Part shown: piece after piece, positions 30,855 through 40,778 of the stretch | Layout: every line of letters starts with the position of its first letter | Position numbering within the stretch: position 1 is the stretch's first letter | Source: Micropruina sp. | GTDB lineage: Bacteria; Actinomycetota; Actinomycetes; Propionibacteriales; Propionibacteriaceae | Length of the DNA: 64,000 nucleotides | Assembly (NCBI GenBank): GCA_016711205.1 | Contig: JADJTM010000001.1 | Location: 124,001-188,000, forward strand | Direction of reading: 5' to 3' | Made by a program: the position numbers and the translations under genes | The notes under the pieces: model-generated | What the model saw: only the letters and a program-made list of their open reading frames with translations | The model's database searches: none | Told to the model about the DNA's origin: nothing

Positions 30855-32238
30855 GACAGAGCCCCGGGGAGTGGTGGGGTTTGGGTGACGGCGCGGCGTC
30901 CTGAGTGAGGGGGCCATCGGCGAGATTCTCGATGTGTACCGCCAAGTACTCATCGAAGGAGAGCTCACCGATGGCCTTGTCTGATTCTGCCTTGTCCGAG
31001 CTGATGGAGGTGTTCCGCTCCGGGGAGGGCACCGATTTCATCCGCGAGTGTGTCCGGGTCGCGATGCAGGACCTGATCGATACCGAAGCAAGCAGCGTGA
31101 TCGGTGCCGGCCGGTATGAACGCACCGAGACCCGCACCACTGAGCGCAACGGGTCACGACCCCGGCTGCTCACCACCCATGCCGGCGACATCCAGTTGGC
31201 GGTGCCGAAACTGCGCAGCGGCTCGTTCTTCCCGAGCATCTTGTCGCCGCGACGCAGGATTGATCAGGCCCTGTATGCGGTGGTGATGGAGGCCTACGTG
31301 CACGGCGTTTCCACCCGCAGCGTCGATGATCTGGTGGTTGCCCTGGGCGGCACCGGCATCTCCAAGTCGGAGGTGTCACGCATCTGCGCCGGCTTGGACG
31401 AGACCGTCGGTGCGTTCCGCACCCGCCGACTCGACCATGTCAGGTTCCTTACGTCTATCTGGACGCCACCTATCTGCATGTGCGGACCGAGCAGGCGATG
31501 GTGGTGTCCAAAGCGGTCGTGGTCGCCACCGGCGTCACTGATCAGGGCCGCCGCGAGATCCTCGGCGTCGACGTCGGTGACAGCGAAGACGAAGTGTTCT
31601 GGCGCGGCTTCCTCACCTCGTTGAAGAAGCGCGGCCTGGCCGGGGTGAGGCTGGTCATCTCCGACCAGCACGCAGGCCTGGTCGCTGCCATCGCCCGCGG
31701 CCTGCAGGGCAGCAGCCATCAACGCTGCCGGGTGCACTTCATCCGCAACGTGCTCGCCCACGTCGCCAAGGGCGAGGCCGAAATGGTCGCCGCGGTGTTC
31801 CGCACCATCTTCGCTCAACCCGACCTGCCCTCGATGAGCAACCAATGGGACAAGGTCACCGGCGAGCTCGCCGGCCGCTACCCCAAGATCGGTGACCTGA
31901 TGGATCAAGCGAAAGCCGAAGTGCTCGCCTTCGCGGTCTTCCCCGCGAGCACTGGCGCAAGATCTGGTCCACCAACCCGCTCGAGCGGCTCAACAAGGAA
32001 ATCAAACGCCGCGCCCGCGTGGTCGGCATCTTTCCCAACGAAGCCGCCGTCATCCGACTCGTCGGCGCCGTCCTGGCCGACACCCACGACGAATGGGCCA
32101 CCGATGAGCGCCGCTACCTTCCGAAGAATCCATGGCCAAAATCGGCAAACCCAGCAACAATGAACCCGTCGCCCTCAACCAGGGCTGACCGGTCGGCATC
32201 GAGATGACCTCAAAGCCCACCACTCCCCGGGACTCTTA
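30855..32238 (+). mobile_element. IS256-family element, copy 2
   Basis: Complete copy of 1384 bp in inverted orientation to copy 1. Perfect 9-bp target duplication CGTCGAGCT at 30846-30854 and 32239-32247. Ends GACAGAGCCCCGGGG and CCCCGGGACTCTTA. Together with copy 1 it brackets 666 bp of unique sequence, a composite-transposon-like layout. Confidence 0.92.
30971..32188 (+). pseudogene. IS256-family transposase, frameshifted (copy 2)
   Basis: Same transposase as in copies 1 and 3. Reading starts at ATG 30971 after a GGAGAG ribosome site. The N-terminal 160 residues are in frame up to RRLDHVRF, then a shift at about 31446, where TTCCTTACG has two C in place of the three needed for FPYVYLDATYLH. 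Another shift lies near 31945 (in the region of FPREHW) and a missing C near 32121. The DDE core (LDVGD-type GVDVGDSEDEVFW, VISDQHAGL) is otherwise intact. Likely functional in the real genome. Confidence 0.8.
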
Positions 32239-32394
32239 CGTCGAGCTCGCCACCAGCCATCTCGATGAGGTTCGTCGTTCGCAGTTGCGGCCGTGCGCGA
32301 GGGCGGCGCGTGCAGGCGTCGCTGCCTCTCCTGATGCGGTCCCGGGCGGTGAAGGATGCCCTCTACGCGGACTCGTGGGTGCCATGCTGTCCAA

Positions 32395-35236
32395 GTGCCG
32401 ACAGAGAGCGACTACCCCCAAGGGCTTTACGAATCGGTCGTGAGCCGTCGGCTGCTACGCGAGTTGGAGCGGCGCGCTGAGCTTCGGCAGCAGATCGCGC
32501 ACGTGGACGAGGCGGACCAGCCGCACGTTCTCGAGAGCCACGTGTCCGAGGCCGTGCTACGTGCGTTCGCGGGTCGCCGGCCTGCGGAGCGCCTTGCACT
32601 CGCCAGCGAGCTGCTTGAGCTTCTCGAGGCGCCCGAGGAGACGCCCGTCGCCGGCGTCCGTCAGTTGCTTAGCCTCAGCTCGTCCGCGTCGCCGGGCAAG
32701 CAAGGAATCGACGTCACCCGCCGGCCATCAACGCCGCTCGCCGAAGCAGCGCTGCTGACCAACGCGCCGGGCGAGCCATCCATTGGATCCGAGCTCCGAC
32801 ATGAGCTCGCAACTTGCGACGAGGTCGATCTGCTCTGCGCGTTCGTGATGTGGCCTGGCTTGCGCCTGCTTGAAGCTGAGCTTCGCGACGCCCGAAATCG
32901 GGGTGTCCCCTTCCGCGTGGTCACGACGACCTACCTGGGCGGAACGGAGCGGACCGCAATCGACCGGCTCGTGCGCGACTACGGCGCGGAGGTCATGGTC
33001 CAGTACGACGCTAGGCGAACCAGGCTGCACGCAAAGGCCTGGCTCTTCCGTCGGCGCAGCGGATTCGACACCGCCTACATCGGCTCGTCCAACCTCTCCC
33101 GAGCCGCCCTCCTCGACGGTATTGAATGGAACGTCCGCCTCTCGCGCGTCGGGACGCCGACCCTGCTCGACAAGTTCCTCGCCACCTTCGAGACCTACTG
33201 GAACTCGGACTCGTTTGGCTCCTACGACCCCAGACGCGACAAGCGGACGATGCCCGACGCGGCGTGGGGGCCGGCGTGAGATCCTTCAGCAATCGCTGCG
33301 CACCTACCGGGAAGCCCTGGTCGATGCCAACTTCGGCGAGCTGTATGTCGATGGCGCCCGACCGGAACGGTGGCATCACGTGTTCGCCAGCGTCCAGGCA
33401 CTCAGCCAGTACGGTGTGGAGAACATCCCCGCAGACCACTTCGACGTCGTCGTGGTCGACGAGTTCCACCACGCCGAGGCGCCCACCTACCGACGACTCC
33501 TCGATCACCTGCAGCCCCGCGAGCTACTCGGCCTGACCGCGACTCCCGAGCGCGGGGACGGCGCAGACGTCCGCGCACTCTTCGACGGCCGAACCGCCGC
33601 AGAGCTTCGGATCTGGGACGCGATCAACCAGGGCCTGTTGAGTCCCTTCCACTACTTTGGGATCAGCGACAACACCGACCTCACCCAGATCGCCTGGAGC
33701 AGGGGCAGGTACGACGAAGGTGCGCTTTCCCGCCTCTACACCGGCAACGATGCCCGCGCGGCCGCTGTCGTGAAGGAGGTGCGCGACAAGATCAGCGCAC
33801 CGCATCGAATGCGAGCGCTCGGATTCTGTGTCAGTGTCGACCACGCGCACTTCATGGCGGATCGGTTCAACCGTGCCGGTATCCCGGCTGCAGCGATCAG
33901 TGGTCAGACGGCCAGTGCCGAGCGAACTCAGGCTCTGGCTGACCTGCGAGCGGGAACGATCAACGCGGTCTTCGCGGCCGACCTGCTCAATGAGGGCGTC
34001 GACATCCCGGTCGTCGACACGGTGCTGTTTCTGCGTCCCACGGAGAGCCCGACGCTCTTCCTGCAGCAGCTGGGCCGAGGGCTGAGGCTCGCTCCCAACA
34101 AGGACGTCCTCACCGTGCTCGACTTCGTCGGGAACAACCGCGCCGAGTTCCGTCTGGACCTTCGTTACCGCGCTCTCACCGGAGCGACCCGCAAGGGCCT
34201 GGAACGCGACGTCGACCGCGGCTTCCCATTCCTGCCATCGGGCTGCCAGATCGTCCTGGACCAAGTCACCCAGGCGAACGTCCTCGCCAGCGTGCGCCAG
34301 CACCTCACTTTGCGCTGGAACAACCTCATCCGCGAACTCCGGGCACACCCCACCGACAGCCTCCCGCAGTTCCTGGACGACAGCGGCGCCGAAATGTCGC
34401 AGGTCGTCCGAAGCGATCGCTCCTGGACGACGCTGCGGCGACAGGCAGGGACGCTTGGCGAAGCCCCGACCGGGGAGGACCTGTTGCTTAAGCGGGTCCG
34501 CGCGCTCACGCACGTGGACGACCCCCGCAGGGCTGACGCGTACCGCCAGCTGCTCTCGGGCGCTCGTAGCTTCGACTCGGCCGACCCTTTCGCTCGAATG
34601 CTGTACTTCACCATCTGGCCCAGCGGCGGAGGATACGTCGACTTCAACCAGGGCTGGACGGCGCTCGTCGACCATGGCGCGGCCCGGGAGGAAATGCAGC
34701 TCATCATCGAGATGGCCTTCGCGAACAGCCGCCGGCTCACCCGGCTTGACGAAGGGCTTGAGGGACTCCCGCTCGCCGTCCACGGGAGCTACCAGCGGGA
34801 GGAGATCCTGGCTGCGCTGGGTCATGCTGAACTGACCCGGCCACCGAGCCAGTTCCGCGAGGGTGTGCTCAAGTCCACAGTGAACGGACGGACGGTGGAC
34901 GCCTTCTTCGTCACTCTCAACAAGTCGGAAGCTGAGTACTCGCCGAGCACGATGTACCGCGACTACCCAATCAGCCCGACCCTGTTCCACTGGGAATCGC
35001 AGTCCACCACGTCCGTCGCATCGGAGACAGGACAGCGGTACATCACCGGTGCCAGCACAGTGCTGCTGTTCGTCCGCAGGGAGCGCAAGAACGAGTTTGG
35101 CACGGCGCCATACACCTACCTGGGCGAGGGGAAGTACGTCTCGCACACCGGCGACCGACCCATAGCCATCACCTGGAAGCTGGCAAGCCCCATGCCGCCA
35201 GATCTCTACTCGGAAACGGCTCTCGCCATCGGCTAA
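32395..35236 (+). pseudogene. PLD-helicase (DUF3427 type) lacking the Walker A segment
   Basis: A fusion of a phospholipase D-like nuclease and an SF2 helicase. From GTG 32395: the N-terminal helical region, then the PLD domain with RLHAKAWLF and AYIGSSNLSRAAL (HxK and SN motifs), then helicase sequence REILQQSLRTYREALVDANF, VVVDEFHHAEA (motif II), LGLTATPERGDG (III), VFAADLLNEGVDIP and LQQLGRGLRLA (VI), and a C-terminal DUF3427 domain to 35236. Relatives have about 70-80 residues with motif I (TGTGKT) between the PLD and REILQQ; here they are missing and the frame shifts at about 33265-33280. The ATPase is thus probably dead. Such proteins are linked to DNA processing or defence. Confidence 0.75.
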
Positions 35237-35569
35237 ACCAGGTGTGGCCATCCTGCTCATCTGTCGAGTTGTCGAGACAGCTTGTCGAGATCCGTCGGAT
35301 CTGCGAGCGTGTCGAGACCTCGGCCGGGTAGCGCGACCCAAGGTGGGGATTCCGGCGTTCGCCGGAATGACGTGAGCTGCAAGCTCGGTCGCGGCGCCGC
35401 GACCGAGAAGCGTGCGGTGGAGCCGGCGAGCCCTGCCGAGATTAAGGTGATGGTGGCCGACGCGATGCCCCCACGACTTCAGCTTGTCGGTGATCATCTC
35501 GGCCTGGCGCCGAAGACTGCTGCGTCGTAGTCACTCCCTACCGCTGTGCTCGCACAACAGCTTCACTCG
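35237..35569. other. Intergenic region with REP-like palindrome
   Basis: No gene that I can support. It contains short repeats of the TTGTCGAGA type (35262-35320) and the REP-like palindrome copy 2. Confidence 0.5.
35349..35372 (-). repeat. REP-like palindrome, copy 2
   Basis: GATTCCGGCGTTCGCCGGAATGAC; its complement matches copy 1 at 17657-17680 apart from paired (compensating) changes in the stem. It lies between convergent genes. Confidence 0.6.
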
Positions 35570-37534
35570 TCAGAGGCTGAACGCCAGCTCGTAGGCGTCG
35601 TTGATTGCATTGCCGACCTTGCGGGGTGCCACACAGTCGCCGATGGAGTGCAGAGGCCGCTTGGCCGTCTGGGGCGCGAACGGGGCCCCGGCACCTACCT
35701 TGCCGAGTTCCTCGGCCAGTTCCTGTGCGGGCCGAACGCCGAATGCCGCGACCACGGTGTCGGCTTCCAGCACCTTCTCGCCGTCGGGGCCCTCGACGAC
35801 CACGCCGGCGTCGGTGACCTCCTTGACCTTGTGGCTGGTCAGGATTCTGACGTCGTGCTCGGCCATCGACCGCAGCAGTGAGACGCGGTTGAGGAACAAC
35901 ATGTCGCGGGCGATCTCGTCCATCATTTCGACCACGGTGACCTCGTGACCGTCCTGAGCTAGTTCGAGGCCGAGGTCGCAGCCGGACAGGCCGCCGCCGC
36001 AGATGATCACCCGCTTGCCCGGCTGGCCGCCGGTGTGGGCGTCGATGACGTCCATGACGATGGGCTTGTCCATGCCGCGAATCGGCGGGTGCAGCGGGTG
36101 CGAGCCGGTCGCCACGATGGTCTCGTCGGCGCCGTTCAGCTCGGTCGAGTCCGGGGTGATCGGCGTGTTGAGGTGAACGGTCACGTTCGGCAGTTCGGCG
36201 AGTTCACCGGCCCACCAGTCGATCATCTTGCGCAGTTCCCGCTTGAAGTCCGGTGTCGCGGCCGGGAACAGGACGCCACCGATGCGGTCCTCCTTCTCGT
36301 AGACGTCGACGGTGTGGCCGCGGAGGCCGGCGACCCGCGCCGCTTCGAGGCCGGCCGGTCCGGCGCCGACGATGACGATCCTCTTGGGGGTGTCGGTCTT
36401 GGTGATGATCCGGTCGGCCTCGTGCGCGACCTCGGGGTTCACGGCGCAGCCGATCGCCTTACCGGTGAAGGCGTTTCCGGTACAGAGCTGGTTGCAGCGG
36501 ATGCAGGGACGGATGCGGGCTGCTTGGCCGGCTTCGATCTTGCGGATGATGTGCGGGTCGGCGATGAGGCCGCGCCCGATGCCGATCATGTCGGCGGCCC
36601 CGCGGGCGAGGATCCGCTCACCGCTCTCCGGGGTGATGTTGCCGCACGCTGCGACCGGGATGCCGACGACGGGCTTGACCGCTTCAGCGGCGGACACCAT
36701 GCAGTCATCGCCCAGGTAGTACGGCGGGAATACGTAGTCCATGGCCTCGTAGGAGCCGTCGTCGCAGATGAGCAGGTCGACGCCGGCCTTCTCCAGATAT
36801 TGGACGATCTGCTGGGTCTCCTGCCAACTCCGGCCACCCTCGAAGCGGTGATTCACCGAGATCCGGAAGCTGACCGGCAGCCCGGGCGCGTTCTGCTTGA
36901 TCGCGGCGATCAGTTCAGCGGCGAAGCGGCAGCGGTTCTCGGTGCTGCCGCCGTACTGGTCGGTGCGGCGGTTCCAGCACGAACTCATGAACTGGTCGAC
37001 CAGGTAGCCGGTGTGGCCGTGGATGTCGATCACGTCGACGCCGGCCTGGTGCGCCCGGCGAGCGGCCTCGCCGGTGTCGGAGACGATGCTTCGGATCTCG
37101 TCCATCTCCAGCGGCCTGCACAGCACGCTGGGGTCGAAGAACCAGGTGTTGTCCGAGGATGACCGCGGCTCCATGTTCAGGGTCTGGCAGTACTGGTTGT
37201 TGCGGCCCAGGCCCATCGTTAACTGCAGTGCGAGCACGCTGCCACCGGCGTGGACGGCGTCCGCGATCGCTTTGATGCCGGGGGTGTGCTCGTCGGTGTC
37301 GATGCGGCCAAGGCCGGGAGCGATCGGATCGAAGGTGCCGGAGACGAAGTTGATGCCGGTCATCACCAGTCCGGTTCCGCCCTTGGCGCGCTCGCCATAG
37401 TAGGCGGCCTCTGCCGGCGTCGAACGCCCATCATGGGTGCAGAGTTCGGTGCCCATGGGCGTCATCAGCAGCCGGTTCTTGAGTTCGAGGTTGCCGATCC
37501 GGATCGGCTGCAGCAGGTGTTCGAATGCAGTCAT
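35570..37534 (-). CDS. NADH:flavin oxidoreductase, Old Yellow Enzyme/2,4-dienoyl-CoA reductase type
   Basis: A 654-residue flavoenzyme with two halves. Residues 1 to about 350 are an OYE-type TIM barrel binding FMN (LLQPIRIGNLELKNRLLMTP, AAYYGERAKGGTGLV, DVIDIHGHTGYLVDQF with the active-site H/G pattern, GIGRGLIADPH). A cysteine cluster CIRCNQLC-x11-CAVNP near 380 would hold a 4Fe-4S cluster. The C-terminal half binds FAD and NAD(P)H (IVIVGAGPAGLEAARVAGLR, VIICGGGLSGCDLGLELAQ). This is the 2,4-dienoyl-CoA reductase/TMADH layout; the true substrate is unknown. The ATG at 37534 was preferred because longer starts add non-homologous sequence. Confidence 0.88.
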   Translation of the reverse strand: MTAFEHLLQPIRIGNLELKNRLLMTPMGTELCTHDGRSTPAEAAYYGERAKGGTGLVMTGINFVSGTFDPIAPGLGRIDTDEHTPGIKAIADAVHAGGSVLALQLTMGLGRNNQYCQTLNMEPRSSSDNTWFFDPSVLCRPLEMDEIRSIVSDTGEAARRAHQAGVDVIDIHGHTGYLVDQFMSSCWNRRTDQYGGSTENRCRFAAELIAAIKQNAPGLPVSFRISVNHRFEGGRSWQETQQIVQYLEKAGVDLLICDDGSYEAMDYVFPPYYLGDDCMVSAAEAVKPVVGIPVAACGNITPESGERILARGAADMIGIGRGLIADPHIIRKIEAGQAARIRPCIRCNQLCTGNAFTGKAIGCAVNPEVAHEADRIITKTDTPKRIVIVGAGPAGLEAARVAGLRGHTVDVYEKEDRIGGVLFPAATPDFKRELRKMIDWWAGELAELPNVTVHLNTPITPDSTELNGADETIVATGSHPLHPPIRGMDKPIVMDVIDAHTGGQPGKRVIICGGGLSGCDLGLELAQDGHEVTVVEMMDEIARDMLFLNRVSLLRSMAEHDVRILTSHKVKEVTDAGVVVEGPDGEKVLEADTVVAAFGVRPAQELAEELGKVGAGAPFAPQTAKRPLHSIGDCVAPRKVGNAINDAYELAFSL

Positions 37535-37681
37535 GTCACACGCTTCCTGGATTGTCCGAGCGGGGCGAAGCTCCCGAGACACTTTCAGGGTAAACCGGCG
37601 ACCATGCCCCAGATGGGGAAGTCGCACATCTCGAGCAGGAAGCCGCGGACGGGCCGTCCGGCTCCTCAAGTTCGCGAACTG

Positions 37682-38272
37682 TTAGCTGATGGTCAAGTCC
37701 CGGCGCATGAGCACGCGAGGGATGCCGCCGGACACCGACTGGGTCAGGGCGGCGAGGGTGAACCCGGCGTCCTCGAACAGCTTGCGGGTGCCGACGTAGG
37801 CCATGGTCAGGTCGACGCGCTGGCGGTGGTTGTCCACCGGGTAGCCCTCGACCGCCGGTGCGCCCTGTTCCTGGGCGTACGCCACTGCACCGTGCAGCAG
37901 TGCCCCGGAGATGCCCTGGCCGCGGTGTCCGGGTCGCACCCGGATGCACCAGACGCTCCAAACCGGGAGTTGGTCGATGTGCGGGATCTTGCGGGACCGC
38001 GCAAACTGCGTTGACGATCGCGGCGCCACCGCGGCCCAACCCACGACCTCCCCGTTCAGGTAGCCCAGGACGCCGGGCGCGACGGGTTGGCGGGTCAGCT
38101 CGCGGACGTACTCGCCGCGCGCCGGCCCGATCAGTTCGCGGTTGGTGGTGGCGTTGATCCGGTGGCTGAGGCACCAGCACACCGACGCGTCCGTCCGCTT
38201 CGGTCCGAGCATGATCGCCAGGTCGTTGAAGCGGCCTTCGCTCGCGGGGTGGATCTCGACCGTCATCCGCAC
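37682..38272 (-). CDS. GNAT-family N-acetyltransferase
   Basis: A 196-residue GNAT enzyme with the acetyl-CoA-binding motif VRPGHRGQGISGALLHGAV (R/Q-x-x-G-x-G/A) near residue 118, preceded by VWCIRV and followed by EGYPVDNH and LFEDAGFTLAALT. It transfers an acetyl group to an amine; the acceptor is unknown. The minus-strand methyltransferase gene upstream ends 15 bases away, so the two are probably co-transcribed from the methyltransferase promoter. Confidence 0.82.
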   Translation of the reverse strand: MRMTVEIHPASEGRFNDLAIMLGPKRTDASVCWCLSHRINATTNRELIGPARGEYVRELTRQPVAPGVLGYLNGEVVGWAAVAPRSSTQFARSRKIPHIDQLPVWSVWCIRVRPGHRGQGISGALLHGAVAYAQEQGAPAVEGYPVDNHRQRVDLTMAYVGTRKLFEDAGFTLAALTQSVSGGIPRVLMRRDLTIS

Positions 38273-38287
38273 ACGGTACCGGCCGCC

Positions 38288-39067
38288 CTACCGCTTGCGC
38301 AGACGCCAGACCTGCTCGGAGGGGAACCGCTTGGCCCAGTCGGCGGTCACCGGGCCCGGTGTGCCGGTCGCGGATTCGGGCGCCCTGATCTCGATGTACT
38401 CGATGACGTCGAAGCCGATCTCGTTGAACAGACGCATCCATGACGAGATGGACATGTTGAACTCGATGCCGCCCGGTTCGTCCACGGCGTCGCGCCAGTC
38501 CAGCCGTCCCAGGTCGAAGTAGGAACGCTCAAGGCGTTCGGTCACCGGCAGCGAACCGTCGACCGGTGAGCACACGATCGCCAGCGGATGGTTGCCGAGG
38601 AAGACGAGTTCGCCACCGGGGCGCAGCAGCCGGTGCGCCTCGGTGATCCAGGTGGCCGGTTCGCACCAGATCGCCGCCCCGTACTCGCTGATCGCGAAGT
38701 CGAACGAGCCATCCGGCTGGGCGACCTGCTCAGCGTTGCCGTGCACCCATTCGATGTCGTCGAGTCGATGCAGCTCACTCAGCCGGCGCGCCGTTGCCAG
38801 CTGGGCTGCCGAGTTGTCGATGGCGTAGACCGACGCGCCGCGGCGCTGCATCCACGCAGACACGTAACCCGTTCCACAGCCGAGTTCGATCGCTCTCAGC
38901 CCGTGCATGTCATCGGCGAGTAGCGGCATCTCCGTGTTCGGGATCTGCCATTCCCCCCACGCAGCCTCCTGTTCCCACGCCCGTTCACCCGGGGCAACCC
39001 ACTCATCAGCCATGCCATCCCAATAGCGGCGATTCTCGGCTACGTGTTCAGGCAGCGACTCGTTCAT
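38288..39067 (-). CDS. Class I SAM-dependent methyltransferase
   Basis: A 259-residue methyltransferase: AIELGCGTGYVSAWM is the glycine-rich SAM motif I (about residues 57-71), VYAIDNSAAQLATARRL motif II, FDFAISEYGAAIWCEP motif IV and LLRPGGELVFLGNHP motif V. It belongs to the generic Methyltransf_11/25 type; the substrate cannot be inferred. The start is ATG 39067 (MNESLPEHVAENRRYWD), which matches typical starts with N-terminal RxYWD; upstream in-frame sequence is not conserved. Confidence 0.85.
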   Translation of the reverse strand: MNESLPEHVAENRRYWDGMADEWVAPGERAWEQEAAWGEWQIPNTEMPLLADDMHGLRAIELGCGTGYVSAWMQRRGASVYAIDNSAAQLATARRLSELHRLDDIEWVHGNAEQVAQPDGSFDFAISEYGAAIWCEPATWITEAHRLLRPGGELVFLGNHPLAIVCSPVDGSLPVTERLERSYFDLGRLDWRDAVDEPGGIEFNMSISSWMRLFNEIGFDVIEYIEIRAPESATGTPGPVTADWAKRFPSEQVWRLRKR

Positions 39068-39348
39068 CTGCTGAGCGTACGACCCCCGGCTCAGCTCGCA
39101 GTGGCATTGGCTGGACGCGATGGGGCACGCCACTTGTGCTGCCCAACCCGCGGACGAGTCCGTCCGGGTGAGCCGCGCACAGTGGCCGCGCACCGGTGAC
39201 GTTGGCCTTCTGACTGCTCCCCGCGCTGGCCGCGGTACGAGGGCACTTCTAGACTGCGGGTGCCCCGACGTCGAGTTTCCCGCCGCGCCAGCCTGACCCG
39301 CGCACGCTGCGTAGTGTTCTAGGTGAGTGAAGGGGACGCCGGACATGA

Positions 39349-39372
39349 GATCCCGGCGTTCGCCGGGATGAC
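39349..39372 (-). repeat. REP-like palindrome, copy 3
   Basis: GATCCCGGCGTTCGCCGGGATGAC, same orientation as copy 2 and complementary to copy 1. It lies upstream of the CoA-binding protein gene. Confidence 0.65.
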
Positions 39373-39411
39373 CGGGCGCCCACTGGGGCGTCTGCAGCGA
39401 AAGCGATCGAC

Positions 39412-39884
39412 ATGAAGATCAATCGGCCGCCGAAGAGTTCCTGGCGTGCAAGCGAATCGCCGTCACCGGAGTGTCCCGAGAACCGCAGGGACATGGCAGC
39501 AACACCGTCTATCAGCGGTTACGGCAGCGTGGCTACGAGGTTTTCGCGGTGAACCCCAACGCCGAAACCGTCGAGGGTGACCGGGCCTACCCCGACCTGC
39601 GCTCGATCCCGGGCGGGGTCGAAGCGGTGGTCATCGGCACCCGACCCCAGCATGCCCAGGCGACGGTCAGCGAAGCGGTTGACCTGGGCGTCACGAAGGT
39701 GTGGATGCACCGGTCCATGGATGCGGGCAGCGTCTCACCGGAGGCCGCAGCTTATGGCCGTCAGCATGGGGTTACGGTGATCGAGGGCGGCTGTCCGTTG
39801 ATGTTCGGTCAGGCCTCCGACGGCGGCCACCGGGCGATGTGCTGGGTGCTGACGATGACGGGCAGGGTGCCGCGCACGGTGTAG
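39412..39884 (+). CDS. CoA-binding domain protein (Rossmann fold), 5' end disturbed
   Basis: A small protein of about 150 residues with the CoA-binding fold: EEFLACKRIAVTGVSREPQG, YQRLRQRGYEVFAVNPN, VEGDRAYPDLRSIPGGVEAV, VTKVWMHRSMDAGSVS, and VTVIEGGCPLMFG near the end. Homologues start about 12 residues before EEFLACKRIAV; here the ATG at 39412 is one frame off and one base seems to be missing at about 39425. The first in-frame start after the shift is GTG 39471, which would truncate the first strand. The function of these proteins is unclear; they bind CoA or nucleotides. Confidence 0.75.
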
Positions 39885-39900
39885 GGGCGGCTTGCGGCAA

Positions 39901-40620
39901 CTACTGCGACACCTGCAGCTCGATCCGGTCGAGCAGGGTCTCCAGCGAGACCTCGAACTCCTCCTCGCCGCGATCCTCGCTGAGCTTCGTCCGAAGCCGT
40001 AGCACCTCGCTGTCGGGCGGCAGGTCGACCTCGGCGTCCCGGTTGCCGATCTGAGCGTCGCCCTCGTCCAGGGGTTCCTCGGCGGGCGAGGTCTCCGCAC
40101 CTCGCACAGCGGCCTCGAGCAACAGGTGTCCGAGCAGGAAGCTGCTGAACGACCGGTAGGTGCCGACCACCTGGTCATCGGTGAAGCCGAAGCCGGTGAG
40201 CGTGGTGAGAAAGTGCTCGACCACCTCCAGGCTGCGCAGCGGCGGACGCAGCCACGGGGCGGCCGGATGCCGGGTCGCCACCAGCGGAAAGGTGCGCGGA
40301 TGCTCCAACGCCAGGGTCCGGACGGTGTGCGCGAGAGTCTGCAGGTAGCCCTGCCAGGTCTGGGCCAGTTGATCGTCCAGGGCGGCGGTGACCCCGTCCA
40401 ACAGGCGGGTGACCACCGCCTCCAGAATGTCCTCGCGCCCGGTCACGTAGCGATACAGGGACATCGCCTCGACGTCCAGGTCCTGCGCGAGCTTGCGCAT
40501 GCTGAGGCCCTGGGTGCCGTGCAGGTCGATGGAGCGTAGGGCGGCGTCGACGACCAGATCACGGTTCAGCCCGCGCGCACCGCGGCGATGGGGGAGATTT
40601 GACCTCGCTGAACGATCCAT
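39901..40620 (-). CDS. TetR-family transcriptional regulator
   Basis: A 239-residue TetR regulator. The N-terminal HTH is LNRDLVVDAALRSIDLHGTQ followed by GLSMRKLAQDLDVEAMSLYR (about residues 18-62), and the C-terminal ligand domain resembles the TetR_C_1 group (HPAAPWLRPPLRSLEVVEHF, GFTDDQVVGTYRSFSSFLLG). The ATG at 40620 gives the expected N-terminus. It is divergent from nothing nearby; the convergent CoA-binding gene ends 16 bases away. The target is unknown. Confidence 0.88.
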   Translation of the reverse strand: MDRSARSNLPHRRGARGLNRDLVVDAALRSIDLHGTQGLSMRKLAQDLDVEAMSLYRYVTGREDILEAVVTRLLDGVTAALDDQLAQTWQGYLQTLAHTVRTLALEHPRTFPLVATRHPAAPWLRPPLRSLEVVEHFLTTLTGFGFTDDQVVGTYRSFSSFLLGHLLLEAAVRGAETSPAEEPLDEGDAQIGNRDAEVDLPPDSEVLRLRTKLSEDRGEEEFEVSLETLLDRIELQVSQ

Positions 40621-40778
40621 GGACTCGACTCTGTGCTCACGCGGACGAACGGAAAGAAGCGCTTCCCGTCGCTGCCGCACTAGCACACGGCACCCGGGAT
40701 GGCCCCCGATCCTAATCGTCCGGGCCGTCCGATGGGCGCCTCCGGGTGGTTCTGGGCGATGCCACGGCCGACTGCGCC

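Noticed and set aside
33524..35497. A 657-residue open frame on the minus strand opposite the PLD-helicase
   Set aside because: No recognisable domain and the plus strand carries clear helicase motifs; long antisense frames are expected at this GC content.
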